Shown here piece by piece: positions 44,615 to 54,254 of a stretch of DNA of 64,000 nt. The stretch is from PLanc-01 sp034678485 (lineage in GTDB: Bacteria; Planctomycetota; Phycisphaerae; Sedimentisphaerales; Anaerobacaceae): NCBI GenBank assembly GCA_034678485.1, contig JAXDBU010000014.1:1-64000 (forward strand), written 5' to 3'. Under the pieces are notes generated by a model. That model saw only the letters and a list, made by a program, of their open reading frames with translations. It was not told where the DNA came from and did not search any database. Numbering within the stretch: position 1 is the stretch's first letter; each line of letters starts with the position of its first letter. The translations under genes were made by a program, and so were the position numbers.

Positions 44615-46069
44615 TTACTCGTAGTCCCACTTGAGAATCCACGGGTCTTTCGTTTGCTTTTGAAATATCTTGAGCTTTGCTTTCATCGCATCGAGCCGAT
44701 CCTCGTACTGGGGCTCGTCGGCCAGGTTCCGCACCTCGTGCGGATCGGCTTCCAGGTCGTACAGCTCGAATCTCGGCCGATGGAGATACGCATCGACGGT
44801 GCGTCTTCCGTAGAGCTTGCTGCCGCTCTGGATTATTGCCTGCCAGGTTGCCGAGTCCCACAGATCGCTGGCGAACGGGTAGTCCAGGCCGTGGGCGAGA
44901 TTCCAAATCAGCTTGAATCGACGCTCGCGGACCACGCGCATGGGGTAGTACATTGTGATCTCGTGGAATGTGTGCGAGGCATAGGTTGTGTCCCAACCCT
45001 CGACGTGCCCGTCTTCGAGCACTTGCCTGAACGAACGGCCGTGAAACTCGTAGTCGGCCCGCGTAGCGCCCGCGAAGTCCAGGATCGTGGGCGCCAAATC
45101 CGCCCAGTTCACCAGCGCGTCGCACGCGATGCCGCGGTTTTGCTGCCAGGGCGTTCGGACGATGCACGGCAGATTGATGCCCGGCTCGTAGACCGTCGTC
45201 TTGGCGCCGGGGAAGGCGATCCCATTGTCGGAGATGTAGATCACGACGGTGTCCTCATACTGGCCGGCGTTCTTGAGATGCTCGACGAGTCGGCCAATCC
45301 CCTGGTCGATTCGCGAGACGGCCTGGCAATACTGCGCCAGTTCCGCCCGGCACTCAGGCGTATCGGGCAGGAAGTCCGGAACGACGACGTCCTTCGAGTC
45401 GTACTTAGCCTCTGCGACGCCGGGGTAGCCTTGCTCGCGATTGCCGAACCGGTCCGGCTGATAGAGCAGGTCCGTCGCCTTGCCTCCGCCGCGGTGCGGA
45501 TCGCTCGTGCAGAAGTACAGGAAGAATGGCTTATTGTCCGGCTCCGCGAGGAACGGCCGGCAGGCGTCGGCCATCTGCACGGCGTTGCGATCGTTGCCCT
45601 GGAGCACCGTGTCGAACGGGTACACGTGGTCCGGAGCGACGTGGTACTTGCCGATTCTCGCTGTGCGGTACCCGGCCTGCGACAACAGCACGGGCAAACT
45701 CCGCACGGTATCGAAGCTGCTGAAGTGGTGGTATGCGTGCTGGTGGCCGTATTGACCGTTGTGGTGATTATAGAGTCCGCTGAGAATCACGGACCGGCTC
45801 GCGCTGCAACTGGCGGTGGTGCAGAAGGCGTTCGTGAATCGCACGCCCTCGCCCGCCAGCTGGTCCAGGTTCGGTGTCTGGATGACGGGATTGCCATAGC
45901 AGCCCAGATCGCCCCGCCCGTGATCGTCCGCGACGATCAGAATGATGTTCGGGCGACCTTTCTGGTTTCCCGGACTCCTCTTCGTCACAACAGAGACTGT
46001 GGCGAAGGCCGACACGCCTGCCGCGCAAGTCCCCATGAAAGCCCTTCGGGTCATGGATGGATGTGTCAT
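44615..46069 (-). CDS. Exported type I (formylglycine) sulfatase
   Basis: A 484-residue sulfatase. The twin-arginine signal has TRRAFMGTCAAGVSAFATVS. The metal-binding start is NIILIVADDHGRGDLGCYGN. The modification motif is C88-S-A-S-R92, where Cys88 would become formylglycine; Ala replaces the more usual Pro. ICRM-type secondary motifs include TVVIYISDNGIAFPGAKTTV and the GRSFRQVLEDG region. The YNHHNGQYGH stretch recalls the N-sulfoglucosamine sulfohydrolase branch. It removes sulfate from sulfated polysaccharide, likely acting with the hydrolases upstream. The ATG at 46069 has GGAG upstream, 22 bases after the neighbouring stop. Confidence 0.88.
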   Translation of the reverse strand: MTHPSMTRRAFMGTCAAGVSAFATVSVVTKRSPGNQKGRPNIILIVADDHGRGDLGCYGNPVIQTPNLDQLAGEGVRFTNAFCTTASCSASRSVILSGLYNHHNGQYGHQHAYHHFSSFDTVRSLPVLLSQAGYRTARIGKYHVAPDHVYPFDTVLQGNDRNAVQMADACRPFLAEPDNKPFFLYFCTSDPHRGGGKATDLLYQPDRFGNREQGYPGVAEAKYDSKDVVVPDFLPDTPECRAELAQYCQAVSRIDQGIGRLVEHLKNAGQYEDTVVIYISDNGIAFPGAKTTVYEPGINLPCIVRTPWQQNRGIACDALVNWADLAPTILDFAGATRADYEFHGRSFRQVLEDGHVEGWDTTYASHTFHEITMYYPMRVVRERRFKLIWNLAHGLDYPFASDLWDSATWQAIIQSGSKLYGRRTVDAYLHRPRFELYDLEADPHEVRNLADEPQYEDRLDAMKAKLKIFQKQTKDPWILKWDYE

Positions 46070-46091
46070 ATCGCGGCTCCAATTCTGTCCA

Positions 46092-48077
46092 TCATTTCGT
46101 CTGGGTCGGCGTGTAGAGTCGGCTTGCGCCGGTTTGCTTCCATCTTGCCAGGACACTTCGTCCAGGAATCGTCATACCCTCGTTCTGACGGGCTTCAGTC
46201 GAGTAGTTCGCGATCAACTCTACCCGGGAATCGAAAGTGGTCCGTTGCATGAGCCGGTCGGAGCTTAGCCAAGCGAAGTCTGTCATGCGCGCGAAGCCGA
46301 GCTCCCGATGGAGTGGAGAGAAGAACTCGTAGTGTGTCTTCATGACCGCGCCGTGCTTGTCGAACTCAACGAGGTTCATGTGGTACATGGGGGGCGTCAT
46401 GTAGAGCGCCTCGGTCAGCGCGACGGTGTCGACGAGGTTCTCGAACTTGAGGCTGCCGTTGCGCCAGTGAGACGTCGCCACGAGGGAGTCGTGAAACACG
46501 GTCTCATACAAGGGCAGGCGATAGCGGGGATCGTAATAGAGGAACTCGTACCTTTCCTTGATGGGGACCTGCCGGATGAAGATTTGTGGACCTTCCGGCG
46601 GGTAGTAGGCGCCGAGGAAATACTCGGAGTCCTTGTGGGTCAAGTCAGGATCGCCCCAGCCGAACAATGCGCCGAAGACGCCCTCCGACACATGGATCAC
46701 GCCCGCAAAGAGATAACAGCCGCCTTCGGAGCCGACGGGGACTCCGAAGGTCTGGCCGATCCAACGCAGTCGATCAATGCGGGCGGCGGCATCGTCGGCC
46801 TGTCCGGCCGGATGCAGAGGCGAGTAATCGTCATAGACTTCTCCGTACGCGTCGCAGTCCACGAAGTAGTAGCTGTATGGCACGTTGGTCATGTTCCGGC
46901 GAACGCGTCGCTCCACGGCAGATCGCGAAGCCAGCGGACTCAGTTGGGCGCCGATGCCGTTGAATCCGCCTCGCGGCGTTCCATTCCTCCGGAGAATCGG
47001 TCCCTTCTCGAATAGCTCTTTGTCGAACTGGGCCGTTGGCCAGGTGCCATCTGTCCCTTGGAGGGCTGGGTCGTGGATACTGTTGAAGCCGTCGTAGATG
47101 CCGAAGAGATAGCCCATTTCGTCGGCGCGTCTGGCGACCTCGGGCCGCTTCTCGATTTCTTCCCACCCATCGGTGCACAGCCGCAGTCGGTCGAATCCAG
47201 CCTCCTGGAATCGCTCCAGCATGTCCATGGAGACGCCGTTGCCCCAGAGGTAGACGTGAGCTGCGCCGAGGAGCCGCTCGACCTTCGGGATTTGCTCCAT
47301 CTTGTCGCGCATCGACACGAACCGATTGTGTTCAACCAGCCATCGCCGGAACCGTTGCGCGGGCTCGACGGGGGAGCGATTCTCACCCAGCGAAATGACG
47401 AAGCCGTATTCCTTGGGTTTCTGGAACTGGGTGAACTCGTGGGTGAATTCCACCCGCAGGTCGCGCCGCCCGCGAACGAAGCGGATGGCGTTGTTGTAGG
47501 AGCACGTAGCGACGTATGTCAGGCTGAACCGGCCGCAATCGAGCCCCCAGAACGGCATGCTGAGACTCGCCAGGGTGTCCCACTCTTCCATCGAGACCAG
47601 GTAGTCGATCCATCGGGATTCGTCGAGAGGGATGTGCGCGCCCTCGGCGCGGGGCCAGATGAGCGCCTTGACTTGCTTGTCCAATCGTACGATGGGCCAG
47701 GTGAACGAGTGCTCGCCAGCCGATTGAATCTGTACGTTCAGATCATTCGTGTCCAGGCGGATCGCAATGGTGATGTCGCCGTCTCGCAGTCGCCAGCTCG
47801 CCGAGTCGGTCGTTCTCGTCAGCTCGCTGACCTTGGCCAACGTGTCCTGGCCGGCGGCCAACTCAATCGACTGCCCCCCCTTGACCTCCGCGACCATCCG
47901 AAACGTTTGCGGCGTGACGGTTACCCGCCACGCCGCATTCGCAATCTCGATCTCGCCCTGTGATACCGCCATCGCCGTCGCGGTGCCCATGCCGACAAGC
48001 AGCGACACGAGCGCCAGGCCGGCCGGGCGCCGCATCCAGCTCCCGGCCTTCCGCGAGAGCGGGCAGACCCATGTCAT
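46092..48077 (-). CDS. Secreted glycoside hydrolase, GH129/GH101-like
   Basis: A 661-residue exported enzyme with signal peptide (AGLALVSLLVGMGTATAMA). An N-terminal beta-rich domain (residues about 45-240) precedes a catalytic TIM-barrel-like region with AAHVYLWGNGVSMDMLERFQ, EMGYLFGIYDGFNSIHDPAL and YSYYFVDCDAYGEVYDDYSP, where acidic residues suit catalysis. The pattern resembles the endo- or exo-alpha-N-acetylgalactosaminidase families GH101/GH129, but I cannot assign the substrate. The ATG overlaps the stop of the large upstream gene (ATGA), so the two are translationally coupled. The frame is open far upstream only because it runs within that gene. Confidence 0.6.
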   Translation of the reverse strand: MTWVCPLSRKAGSWMRRPAGLALVSLLVGMGTATAMAVSQGEIEIANAAWRVTVTPQTFRMVAEVKGGQSIELAAGQDTLAKVSELTRTTDSASWRLRDGDITIAIRLDTNDLNVQIQSAGEHSFTWPIVRLDKQVKALIWPRAEGAHIPLDESRWIDYLVSMEEWDTLASLSMPFWGLDCGRFSLTYVATCSYNNAIRFVRGRRDLRVEFTHEFTQFQKPKEYGFVISLGENRSPVEPAQRFRRWLVEHNRFVSMRDKMEQIPKVERLLGAAHVYLWGNGVSMDMLERFQEAGFDRLRLCTDGWEEIEKRPEVARRADEMGYLFGIYDGFNSIHDPALQGTDGTWPTAQFDKELFEKGPILRRNGTPRGGFNGIGAQLSPLASRSAVERRVRRNMTNVPYSYYFVDCDAYGEVYDDYSPLHPAGQADDAAARIDRLRWIGQTFGVPVGSEGGCYLFAGVIHVSEGVFGALFGWGDPDLTHKDSEYFLGAYYPPEGPQIFIRQVPIKERYEFLYYDPRYRLPLYETVFHDSLVATSHWRNGSLKFENLVDTVALTEALYMTPPMYHMNLVEFDKHGAVMKTHYEFFSPLHRELGFARMTDFAWLSSDRLMQRTTFDSRVELIANYSTEARQNEGMTIPGRSVLARWKQTGASRLYTPTQTK

Positions 48078-51000
48078 GGCTGTTCCTTTATTTCGATGAT
48101 ACCCACGTCGATATACTGGCCGCCGCCCGTCTGGCGGCAGTGGACCGCGATGATGTTCTTGCCTGCCTTGAGAGCGGCCTGGGCCGCGCGGTTCACGTAC
48201 AGAGGCTCGTAGTCGGTCGTATAGCCGTTGGCGGTGGCAGCTTGGAGGCCGTTGATGTAGATCTCGACGTCCTCGTCGTGGTGGACGTTCAGGCCGATGT
48301 TGTCCCACGTGCCCTCGGGCAGCGTGAACTCGCGTCGAAGCCAGATATCCCGGCTGTCCCAGACGGTGTTGACGATCGAGCCGGGTGTCTCGCGAGTGCC
48401 GAATCCGCTCTTGCCTTCCTTCCACGAACTGGCGTCGAAGTCGGGCTGGAACCAGTCCGCGCCGGGTCGCTGCGTCGTGTATCGCCACAATTGGGGCTCA
48501 TCCTGGGCAGTGGGGGCGACCGTCACCAGCACGGGCGGCTTGGGCAGCGGCGCCCAGCCTGCGGCCTTGGTCTTGTCGCGTTTGGCGTACTTGTGCCAGA
48601 CGGCCTTGTCGTAGAGCATCCGGAGGAAGACGCCGCCGACGACCGGGCGGGCGGTGAAGCCTTGCTTGCGGGCGTTGTTTGTGTAATACCAGTCCCCCAT
48701 CGGCGCGCGGTCCGGCGTCTCGTTGAGGAACGCGAACACCGGGTTCACCAGCGTCTCGAAATCCTCGCGGTTCTGCGTGAGCGTCGCGGTCCAGAGGATC
48801 CAGTCGAGCTTCGTGTACAGCGAGCGATTGTCGAGCGGCAGGCCGTAGCTATTCTGGATTCGCTTGTAGTAGGCCATTTCCTTCTGCTTGACCTCATCCG
48901 GGAACAGGTTCAGCCCGAGGATGCGGTCCCAGACGAGGTTGTACTTCTGGCTCCAAGTGTCGGGTTTGTCGAAAGCCAAGCGGAAGTGATCGCCGCTGTC
49001 AGCTTCCTTCACCCAGCGGGCCGCGAACTCCTTGGCGATCTTGGCGTACTCGGCGGCCTTGGCCTTGTCGCCTCTCATCTCGCAGAGCTTGGCGAACGCG
49101 CCTAAGCCGCAGATGGCCTTGGCGGAGAGGTTCACGTTGTGAGCGAGGTGCCCTGCGAAATCATCAGTGCAGAGCTGATTCTCGGGATCGAAGCCCTTGG
49201 CCTTGAGGTACTCGGCCCACTTCTCCAGTTGCGGCCAGTAGAGGCTCGCGAACTTGGCGTTGCCTTCCATTTCCGCAACCGCCGTGATGAGCAGCAGCAG
49301 GTTGCCGGTCTCCTCGACGGGCATCTGGTTCTCCTCGGTCCGCTCGCCGCCGCCGTAGACTTGGCCGTTGGCGTGCGGATACTGACCGAGGTCGTGCGGG
49401 GCGAAGGGGAACTTCCACCGCTCGCTCGCGACGTAGTTCATGAACGGTACGAGGAACGACTTCGCCACCGAAGGCCCGAACAGCAGGAACTGCGGGGCCA
49501 TCGGGTAGAACACGTCGGAGGTCCCGATGCAGCCGTTGGAGTGGTTCTCCTTGCAGAACTGCATGGGCTGACCGTTTGTGTCCGCGACGAACTTGCCCGC
49601 CGCAAAGCACTGGCGATAGGCCAGCGCCGCCAACTTGGCGTACTTCTCGCCGCCTGCTCTGGCCAGGTTGGCCATCAGCTCCTTGTCGAAGGCTGCGCAG
49701 CGTTTCGTCAGCGACTTGTAGTCTTTCGCAGCCGCCTGGAGCAGATCTGCGGCCTCCCAGCCATTCCGACGCCAGTACGGGCGGAGGTTCTTCTTCATGT
49801 ACTGGATCGAGTAGAGATCGTCGTAGGCGAGCATCAGCCAGCGGGTGACGGGCTTCTTCGAGACCTTGTCCGCCTTCAGGACCACTGCGGCGCAGATATT
49901 CTCGGCGGCCGTTGGCATCTCGGCGGCGCCCTTGACGGAAGTCAGGCCATCGGATGTGAAGCCGTCCTGAACGGCTCGTCGGCCCGCAAACGCGCGGGAG
50001 GACACCGCGGACTTCGGAGCGGCCACGTAGAGATATCCCCAGTCGATGCGGATGTCGTCGCCTCGTTTGGCGAGGATCGGCTGCTCCTTCGAACCCACCT
50101 TGCTGGCGACGAGATCGCCCATTTCTTCCTCAGCCCAGACCACCTGCTGATTCGACGTGTTGACGGTCAGTTCCGCAGAGGCGTCGAAGTAGACTTGCAC
50201 GGTGTGCGACCGGCCGTCAGTCGAGCGGGATTCATACGTCAGGTAAGTGATGGGCCGGGACAGGACATCGATGCTGTCCGGCAAGGCCGGCGTCATGAAG
50301 GTCAGCGTCAAGGCGATGCCTGCGTCCTCGAAGGTGTAGATGGTTCGCGTAGGCAGGACCGTGAGGCTGGTCTGCTTCATCGGCGGGACCTTGCCCGGCG
50401 TGGCGCCCATGACGCGGTAGGCCTGGCCGTCGACGCGGACCATGCTGGTCAGACGATGCGGTTTGCCTGTCCAGTGCGTGGTGTCTTCGTCGGTCAGGTT
50501 GTCCGCGGGGGACCAGATGCTGAAGTACGGATCGCACGCGACCAGCGGCGTGGCGGGCGGGATGAGCTTGTCGCCTTGCACCCGTCGCGGCTCGGGCGGC
50601 GTGTAGAGGGCATTGTTCGCGGCGGCAACCCGCTCGGCGTCCATCTTGATGATCTCGCGGTCGTAGGTCATCAGGCCGTTGACCTCGATCTCCACGTCGG
50701 TCGTCTGTGTATAGACCGCGGCGGACAGGCCCGCGGCCCCGGTCAGCGGGTGGAGTTTCTTGATCAGCGAGACATAGGCGTCGGTCAGTTCTTCGGCGTT
50801 CGTAAAGCTGCGATAACCCCAGTTCTTCTCGGCCTGCCAGGTGTGGCCGGGAACGGGCAGGCCGAGGCCGCCGAACTCGCCGAGGACGCCGGCCCGCTTG
50901 TCTTCCAGGCGGGGAGCCGACGGGCCGGGATAGTCGTGGATATCATGCACATCGCCGACGCCGCGATCTGTCCAACCGCTGGCGTTGTTCACCAGACGGG

Positions 51001-52408
51001 TCGGATCGAGCTTGCGGACCAGGTCCACGACTCGCGGCGTGTCGAACTGGCCCCAGCCCTCATTGAAGGGCACCCACATCACGATGCACGGGTGGTTGCG
51101 GAAGGCGTCGATCATGCGGGTCAGCTCCAGGTCGTACTGCTTCGAGGATTCCTCCGACCGCCTGATGTCGGGGTCCCGGCCGCCGATGTAGCGGTCGCCG
51201 CTGGGCATGTCCTGCCAGACGAGCAGGCCCAGCTTGTCACACCAGTAGTACCAGCGGTCGGGCTCGACCTTGACGTGCTTGCGGGCCATGTTCATGCCCA
51301 GCTTCCTGGTGACCTCGATATCGTACTTGAGGGCCTCGTCCGTCGGCGCGGTATACAGCCCGTCGGGCCACCAACCTTGATCGAGCGGACCATACTGGAA
51401 CAGCGGCTTATTGTTCAGGAACAGGCGATTGATGCCGTTCTCATCCTTCTGCAGGGCGATCTTTCGCATGCCGATGTAGCTGGTGACCTGATCGAAGATG
51501 ATCGGCTCTCTGAAATGTCCGAGCGTGATCCTGACGTCGTACAGGAAGGGGTCGTCCGGGGACCACAGACGCAGATTCGGGACCTTGACTTCGACTTGGT
51601 TGAGCCCGTTCTCCTGGGCGACCACCTTGCCATCGCGGAGGACCTCGACTTTCACGTTGTCGCTGCGGGTCAGCCTGCTTGCGATCTCCACGATCAGCTT
51701 GGCGTTATCGATGTCGGGGGTCAGTTTGAGCCCCTCAATCCGCCTGGGTGCGACCGGCTCGAGCCAGACGGTCTGCCAGATGCCGGTGACCGCGGTGTAC
51801 CAGATGCCGTTCGGGTTGCGGACCTGCTTGCCGCGAGGCTGCGTGCCGGCGTCGGTCGGGTCCCAGACGGACAGGACGACTACCTGTGGGCCGCTCTCCT
51901 TCAGCGCGTCGGTGACGTCGAACGTGAAGGGGTCGTATCCGCCCTTGTGGTTGCCGACCTCCGTGCCGTTGACCCAGACGGTGGCGTCCCAATCGACGGC
52001 CCCGAAATTCAGCAGAATGCGTCTGCCCTCCGCGTTCCATCGCTCGCCTTTGGGAATCTCGAAAGTCCGACGATACCACAGGCGATTGTCCGGGCCCACG
52101 CGCTTCATCACGCCGGAAAGGGCCGACTCGACGGGATAGGGCACGAGGATCTGGCCGTCGAACGTGTCGGGCTGGGTCGCGTCCTTCGCCTTGATGGCGT
52201 AGTCCCACAAGCCGTTGAGGTTCAGCCAGTCCTTCCGGACCATCTGCGGCCTGGGGTATTCCGGCAGGGCATTTTCCGGCGAGACCTCCTTCGCCCATCG
52301 GGTCATCAGGGGGCCGTCTGCAGGCTTCCATTGGCCTTGCGCCAGAGACGAGAACATCGCGGCCGCGACAGTGCAAATGATGCTGGCTTTGAAGAAACGT
52401 GCACGCAT
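48074..52408 (-). CDS. GH2 glycosidase fused to GtaA-like (DUF4965/DUF1793) domains
   Basis: A 1444-residue secreted fusion. After a signal peptide (ASIICTVAAAMFSSLAQGQW) the first 600 residues are a GH2 enzyme: sugar-binding jelly roll (RLWYRRTFEIPKGERW), immunoglobulin-like domain, then a TIM barrel with acid/base candidate in WVPFNEGWGQFD and nucleophile candidate in LGEFGG. From about 610 on (LIPPATPLVACDPYFSIWSP) the sequence matches the glutaminase-A-like DUF5127/DUF4965/DUF1793 series, with MQFCKENHSNGCIGTSDVFY and MPVEETGNLLLLITAVAEME. A final 150 residues form another beta-sandwich. The ATG at 52408 has GGAGG upstream. The linked domains probably act on one glycan or glycopeptide. 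Confidence 0.83.
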   Translation of the reverse strand: MRARFFKASIICTVAAAMFSSLAQGQWKPADGPLMTRWAKEVSPENALPEYPRPQMVRKDWLNLNGLWDYAIKAKDATQPDTFDGQILVPYPVESALSGVMKRVGPDNRLWYRRTFEIPKGERWNAEGRRILLNFGAVDWDATVWVNGTEVGNHKGGYDPFTFDVTDALKESGPQVVVLSVWDPTDAGTQPRGKQVRNPNGIWYTAVTGIWQTVWLEPVAPRRIEGLKLTPDIDNAKLIVEIASRLTRSDNVKVEVLRDGKVVAQENGLNQVEVKVPNLRLWSPDDPFLYDVRITLGHFREPIIFDQVTSYIGMRKIALQKDENGINRLFLNNKPLFQYGPLDQGWWPDGLYTAPTDEALKYDIEVTRKLGMNMARKHVKVEPDRWYYWCDKLGLLVWQDMPSGDRYIGGRDPDIRRSEESSKQYDLELTRMIDAFRNHPCIVMWVPFNEGWGQFDTPRVVDLVRKLDPTRLVNNASGWTDRGVGDVHDIHDYPGPSAPRLEDKRAGVLGEFGGLGLPVPGHTWQAEKNWGYRSFTNAEELTDAYVSLIKKLHPLTGAAGLSAAVYTQTTDVEIEVNGLMTYDREIIKMDAERVAAANNALYTPPEPRRVQGDKLIPPATPLVACDPYFSIWSPADNLTDEDTTHWTGKPHRLTSMVRVDGQAYRVMGATPGKVPPMKQTSLTVLPTRTIYTFEDAGIALTLTFMTPALPDSIDVLSRPITYLTYESRSTDGRSHTVQVYFDASAELTVNTSNQQVVWAEEEMGDLVASKVGSKEQPILAKRGDDIRIDWGYLYVAAPKSAVSSRAFAGRRAVQDGFTSDGLTSVKGAAEMPTAAENICAAVVLKADKVSKKPVTRWLMLAYDDLYSIQYMKKNLRPYWRRNGWEAADLLQAAAKDYKSLTKRCAAFDKELMANLARAGGEKYAKLAALAYRQCFAAGKFVADTNGQPMQFCKENHSNGCIGTSDVFYPMAPQFLLFGPSVAKSFLVPFMNYVASERWKFPFAPHDLGQYPHANGQVYGGGERTEENQMPVEETGNLLLLITAVAEMEGNAKFASLYWPQLEKWAEYLKAKGFDPENQLCTDDFAGHLAHNVNLSAKAICGLGAFAKLCEMRGDKAKAAEYAKIAKEFAARWVKEADSGDHFRLAFDKPDTWSQKYNLVWDRILGLNLFPDEVKQKEMAYYKRIQNSYGLPLDNRSLYTKLDWILWTATLTQNREDFETLVNPVFAFLNETPDRAPMGDWYYTNNARKQGFTARPVVGGVFLRMLYDKAVWHKYAKRDKTKAAGWAPLPKPPVLVTVAPTAQDEPQLWRYTTQRPGADWFQPDFDASSWKEGKSGFGTRETPGSIVNTVWDSRDIWLRREFTLPEGTWDNIGLNVHHDEDVEIYINGLQAATANGYTTDYEPLYVNRAAQAALKAGKNIIAVHCRQTGGGQYIDVGIIEIKEQP

Positions 52409-52677
52409 GACAAGACCTCCCATGACACAGTACCTCCGACTTCCGGCAGTACGTTGCCCGGACGTGTTCGTAGTGACGCCGAAAGGCGTTCTCTTCACAT
52501 CGAAGATCGGTATGCCCTCACGGGCACACTACAAGCAGCGCAGGACGTGCCCTGCCTGCCGACCGGGCGCCGGCGGATCGGAACTAAGGTACCCACAGGG
52601 GGCTCCGTTTTCAATCGGAAACGGGGCGTCTGGGGAGAATGTCTGATCTGTGTACTGTGTTGGGACAGGCGACGGGC
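52409..52677. other. Gene-free gap before the glycosidase
   Basis: 269 bases between the phoU stop and the fusion-gene start. No ORF is supported. It should carry the promoter of the glycosidase operon; no clear -35/-10 pair was identified. Confidence 0.4.
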
Positions 52678-53343
52678 TCAGTAGCGCGAGACATTCATCT
52701 CGCCGGGGGTGCCCGTGACCAGGTAGACCACGCTCTCGGCGATGTTCGTTGCGCGATCGGCGATCCGCTCGATGTTATGAGCGGCCCAGATCAGGTACGT
52801 GGCTCGGGTGATGACGGAGGGATTCTCGACCATGCGATTGATGAGGTCGTGATAGGCTTGGTCGTTCAGGCGGTCCACCTCGTCGTCCTCCAGGCAGATC
52901 TGCTGGGCCTTGTCGGCGTCGCGATTGACGAAGGCTTCCAGACTCCGTCGCAACATGCTGACGGCCTTCTCTGCCATAGGCGGCAGGTAGATCAGCGGCC
53001 GGACCAGTTGCTGGTCCCCATGCAGCAGGACGATCTTGCCGATGCCCTCGCCGTAATCGCCGATCCGCTCCAGGTCGCGGACGATGCTCAGCGTCGCGAT
53101 GATCTCGCGGAGGTCTGAAGCCACCGGCTGCTGCAGTGCGATCAGGTCGACGCACTTCTCTTCAAGCGTCCACCGCAATTGGTTGACCTTGGCGTCGTTG
53201 TCGACGACCTTCTTGGCCGCCTTGGCGTCCAGGTTCCCCAGCGCCTCGACGGAGCGGTGAATCGCCTCAATCACCATCTCGCCCATGTGCAGGACATCGC
53301 GTTCGAGTTCCTTGATCCGATTATGAAACCCTTCTCTGGCCAT
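52678..53343 (-). CDS. phoU: Phosphate transport regulator PhoU
   Basis: A 221-residue protein with two PhoU repeats. Copy one has MGEMVIEAIHRSVEALGNLD and VVDNDAKVNQLRWTLEEKCV; copy two has MLRRSLEAFVNRDADKAQQI and CLEDDEVDRLNDQAYHDLIN, each with the E/D metal-coordinating helix motif. The IERIADRATNIAESVVYLVT ending is characteristic. PhoU keeps the phosphate regulon off when the Pst transporter is saturated. It is the last gene of the pst set. Confidence 0.95.
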   Translation of the reverse strand: MAREGFHNRIKELERDVLHMGEMVIEAIHRSVEALGNLDAKAAKKVVDNDAKVNQLRWTLEEKCVDLIALQQPVASDLREIIATLSIVRDLERIGDYGEGIGKIVLLHGDQQLVRPLIYLPPMAEKAVSMLRRSLEAFVNRDADKAQQICLEDDEVDRLNDQAYHDLINRMVENPSVITRATYLIWAAHNIERIADRATNIAESVVYLVTGTPGEMNVSRY

Positions 53344-53370
53344 GAAAGACTCCGGAATCTGCTATTTACG

Positions 53371-53443
53371 ATTGACGATTTACTATTTAAGCCGGCGCTC
53401 GGCGCGGGCCCCGCCTGCAAATCGTAAGTAGTAAATCGTCAAT
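53371..53443. repeat. 15-bp inverted repeat between phoU and pstB
   Basis: attgacgatttacta (53371-53385) is exactly complementary to 53429-53443 across 43 bases. Related AAATCGT units recur on both sides and again at 54228-54246 in the next gap. It is probably a dispersed intergenic element and could form a large hairpin in the pst transcript. Confidence 0.7.
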
Positions 53444-53449
53444 AATCAA

Positions 53450-54226
53450 TCACCCAAAGGCCCCACGGATATAATCTTCGGTCAACTTCTCCCTGGGGTT
53501 CGTGAAAACCTGGTGGGTCTCGCCGAATTCGACGAGCCTGCCCAGGTACATCAACGCCGTGTAGTCCGAGCAGCGGGCCGCCTGCTGCATATTGTGCGTC
53601 ACGATCACCAGCGCGTACTCCTTGCGGAGCACGCGGAGCAGTTCCTCGATTCTCAGTGTTGCGCCGGGGTCCAGAGTCGAACAGGGCTCGTCCAGCAGGA
53701 TGATCTCGGGCCGGAGCATCAGCACCCGCGCGATGCACAGACGCTGCTGCTGTTCGAGCGTCAGCGACTGGGCGTTTCGGCTGAGCTTGTCCTTCAGATC
53801 ATCCCAGAGGTCGACGTTTTCGAGGCTCTCCTGGATGGCCCGCATGATGTCGGCCTTCCTGCTCATCAGGTTGTGGATTCGCAGGCCGAACTTGAGGTTG
53901 TTGTAGATTGACAGCGAGAAGACGTTCGGACGCTGGAAGACCATGCCCACCTTGCGCCGCAGGGCGATCAGGTCGGTCTGGTGGTCGATGATGTTCTCGC
54001 TATCGATCAGGATCTGACCCTGCATGGAGGAGTGCTCGATCAGGTCGTTCATGCGATTGAAGCAACGAAGGAGCGTGGACTTGCCGCAGCCGGAAGGGCC
54101 GATAATGGCGGTGACGTTCCGGGCGGGAATCTCGATATTCACGTCCGTCAGCGCGCGGAACGGGCCGTAGTGGAGATTCAGATCGATCGTCCTAATCTTG
54201 GCTTCCGGCAGCATTTGGCAAATCAC
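53450..54226 (-). CDS. Phosphate ABC transporter ATPase PstB, variant signature
   Basis: A 258-residue ABC ATPase. The Walker A is IGPSGCGKSTLL, Walker B is IILLDEPCSTLDP, the D-loop is STLDP, and the switch His is in IVTHNMQQAA. The ABC signature reads SLTLEQQQRLC where canonical PstB has LSGGQQQRLC, a change at the Gly-Gly pair. The C-terminus EDYIRGAFG is typical of PstB. Two consecutive PstB-type genes flank a 28-base gap; the partner next door has the normal motif, so the two may form a heterodimer with one altered ATP site. The ATG at 54226 is chosen; ATG 54214 is possible. Confidence 0.9.
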   Translation of the reverse strand: MICQMLPEAKIRTIDLNLHYGPFRALTDVNIEIPARNVTAIIGPSGCGKSTLLRCFNRMNDLIEHSSMQGQILIDSENIIDHQTDLIALRRKVGMVFQRPNVFSLSIYNNLKFGLRIHNLMSRKADIMRAIQESLENVDLWDDLKDKLSRNAQSLTLEQQQRLCIARVLMLRPEIILLDEPCSTLDPGATLRIEELLRVLRKEYALVIVTHNMQQAARCSDYTALMYLGRLVEFGETHQVFTNPREKLTEDYIRGAFG

Positions 54227-54254
54227 AAATCGTCAACAGTAAATCGTGAATCGG

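Noticed and set aside
49139..52684. 1181-codon plus-strand reading frame
   Set aside because: It lies opposite the GH2-GtaA fusion and reflects its GC-rich codon pattern; it has no recognisable domain.
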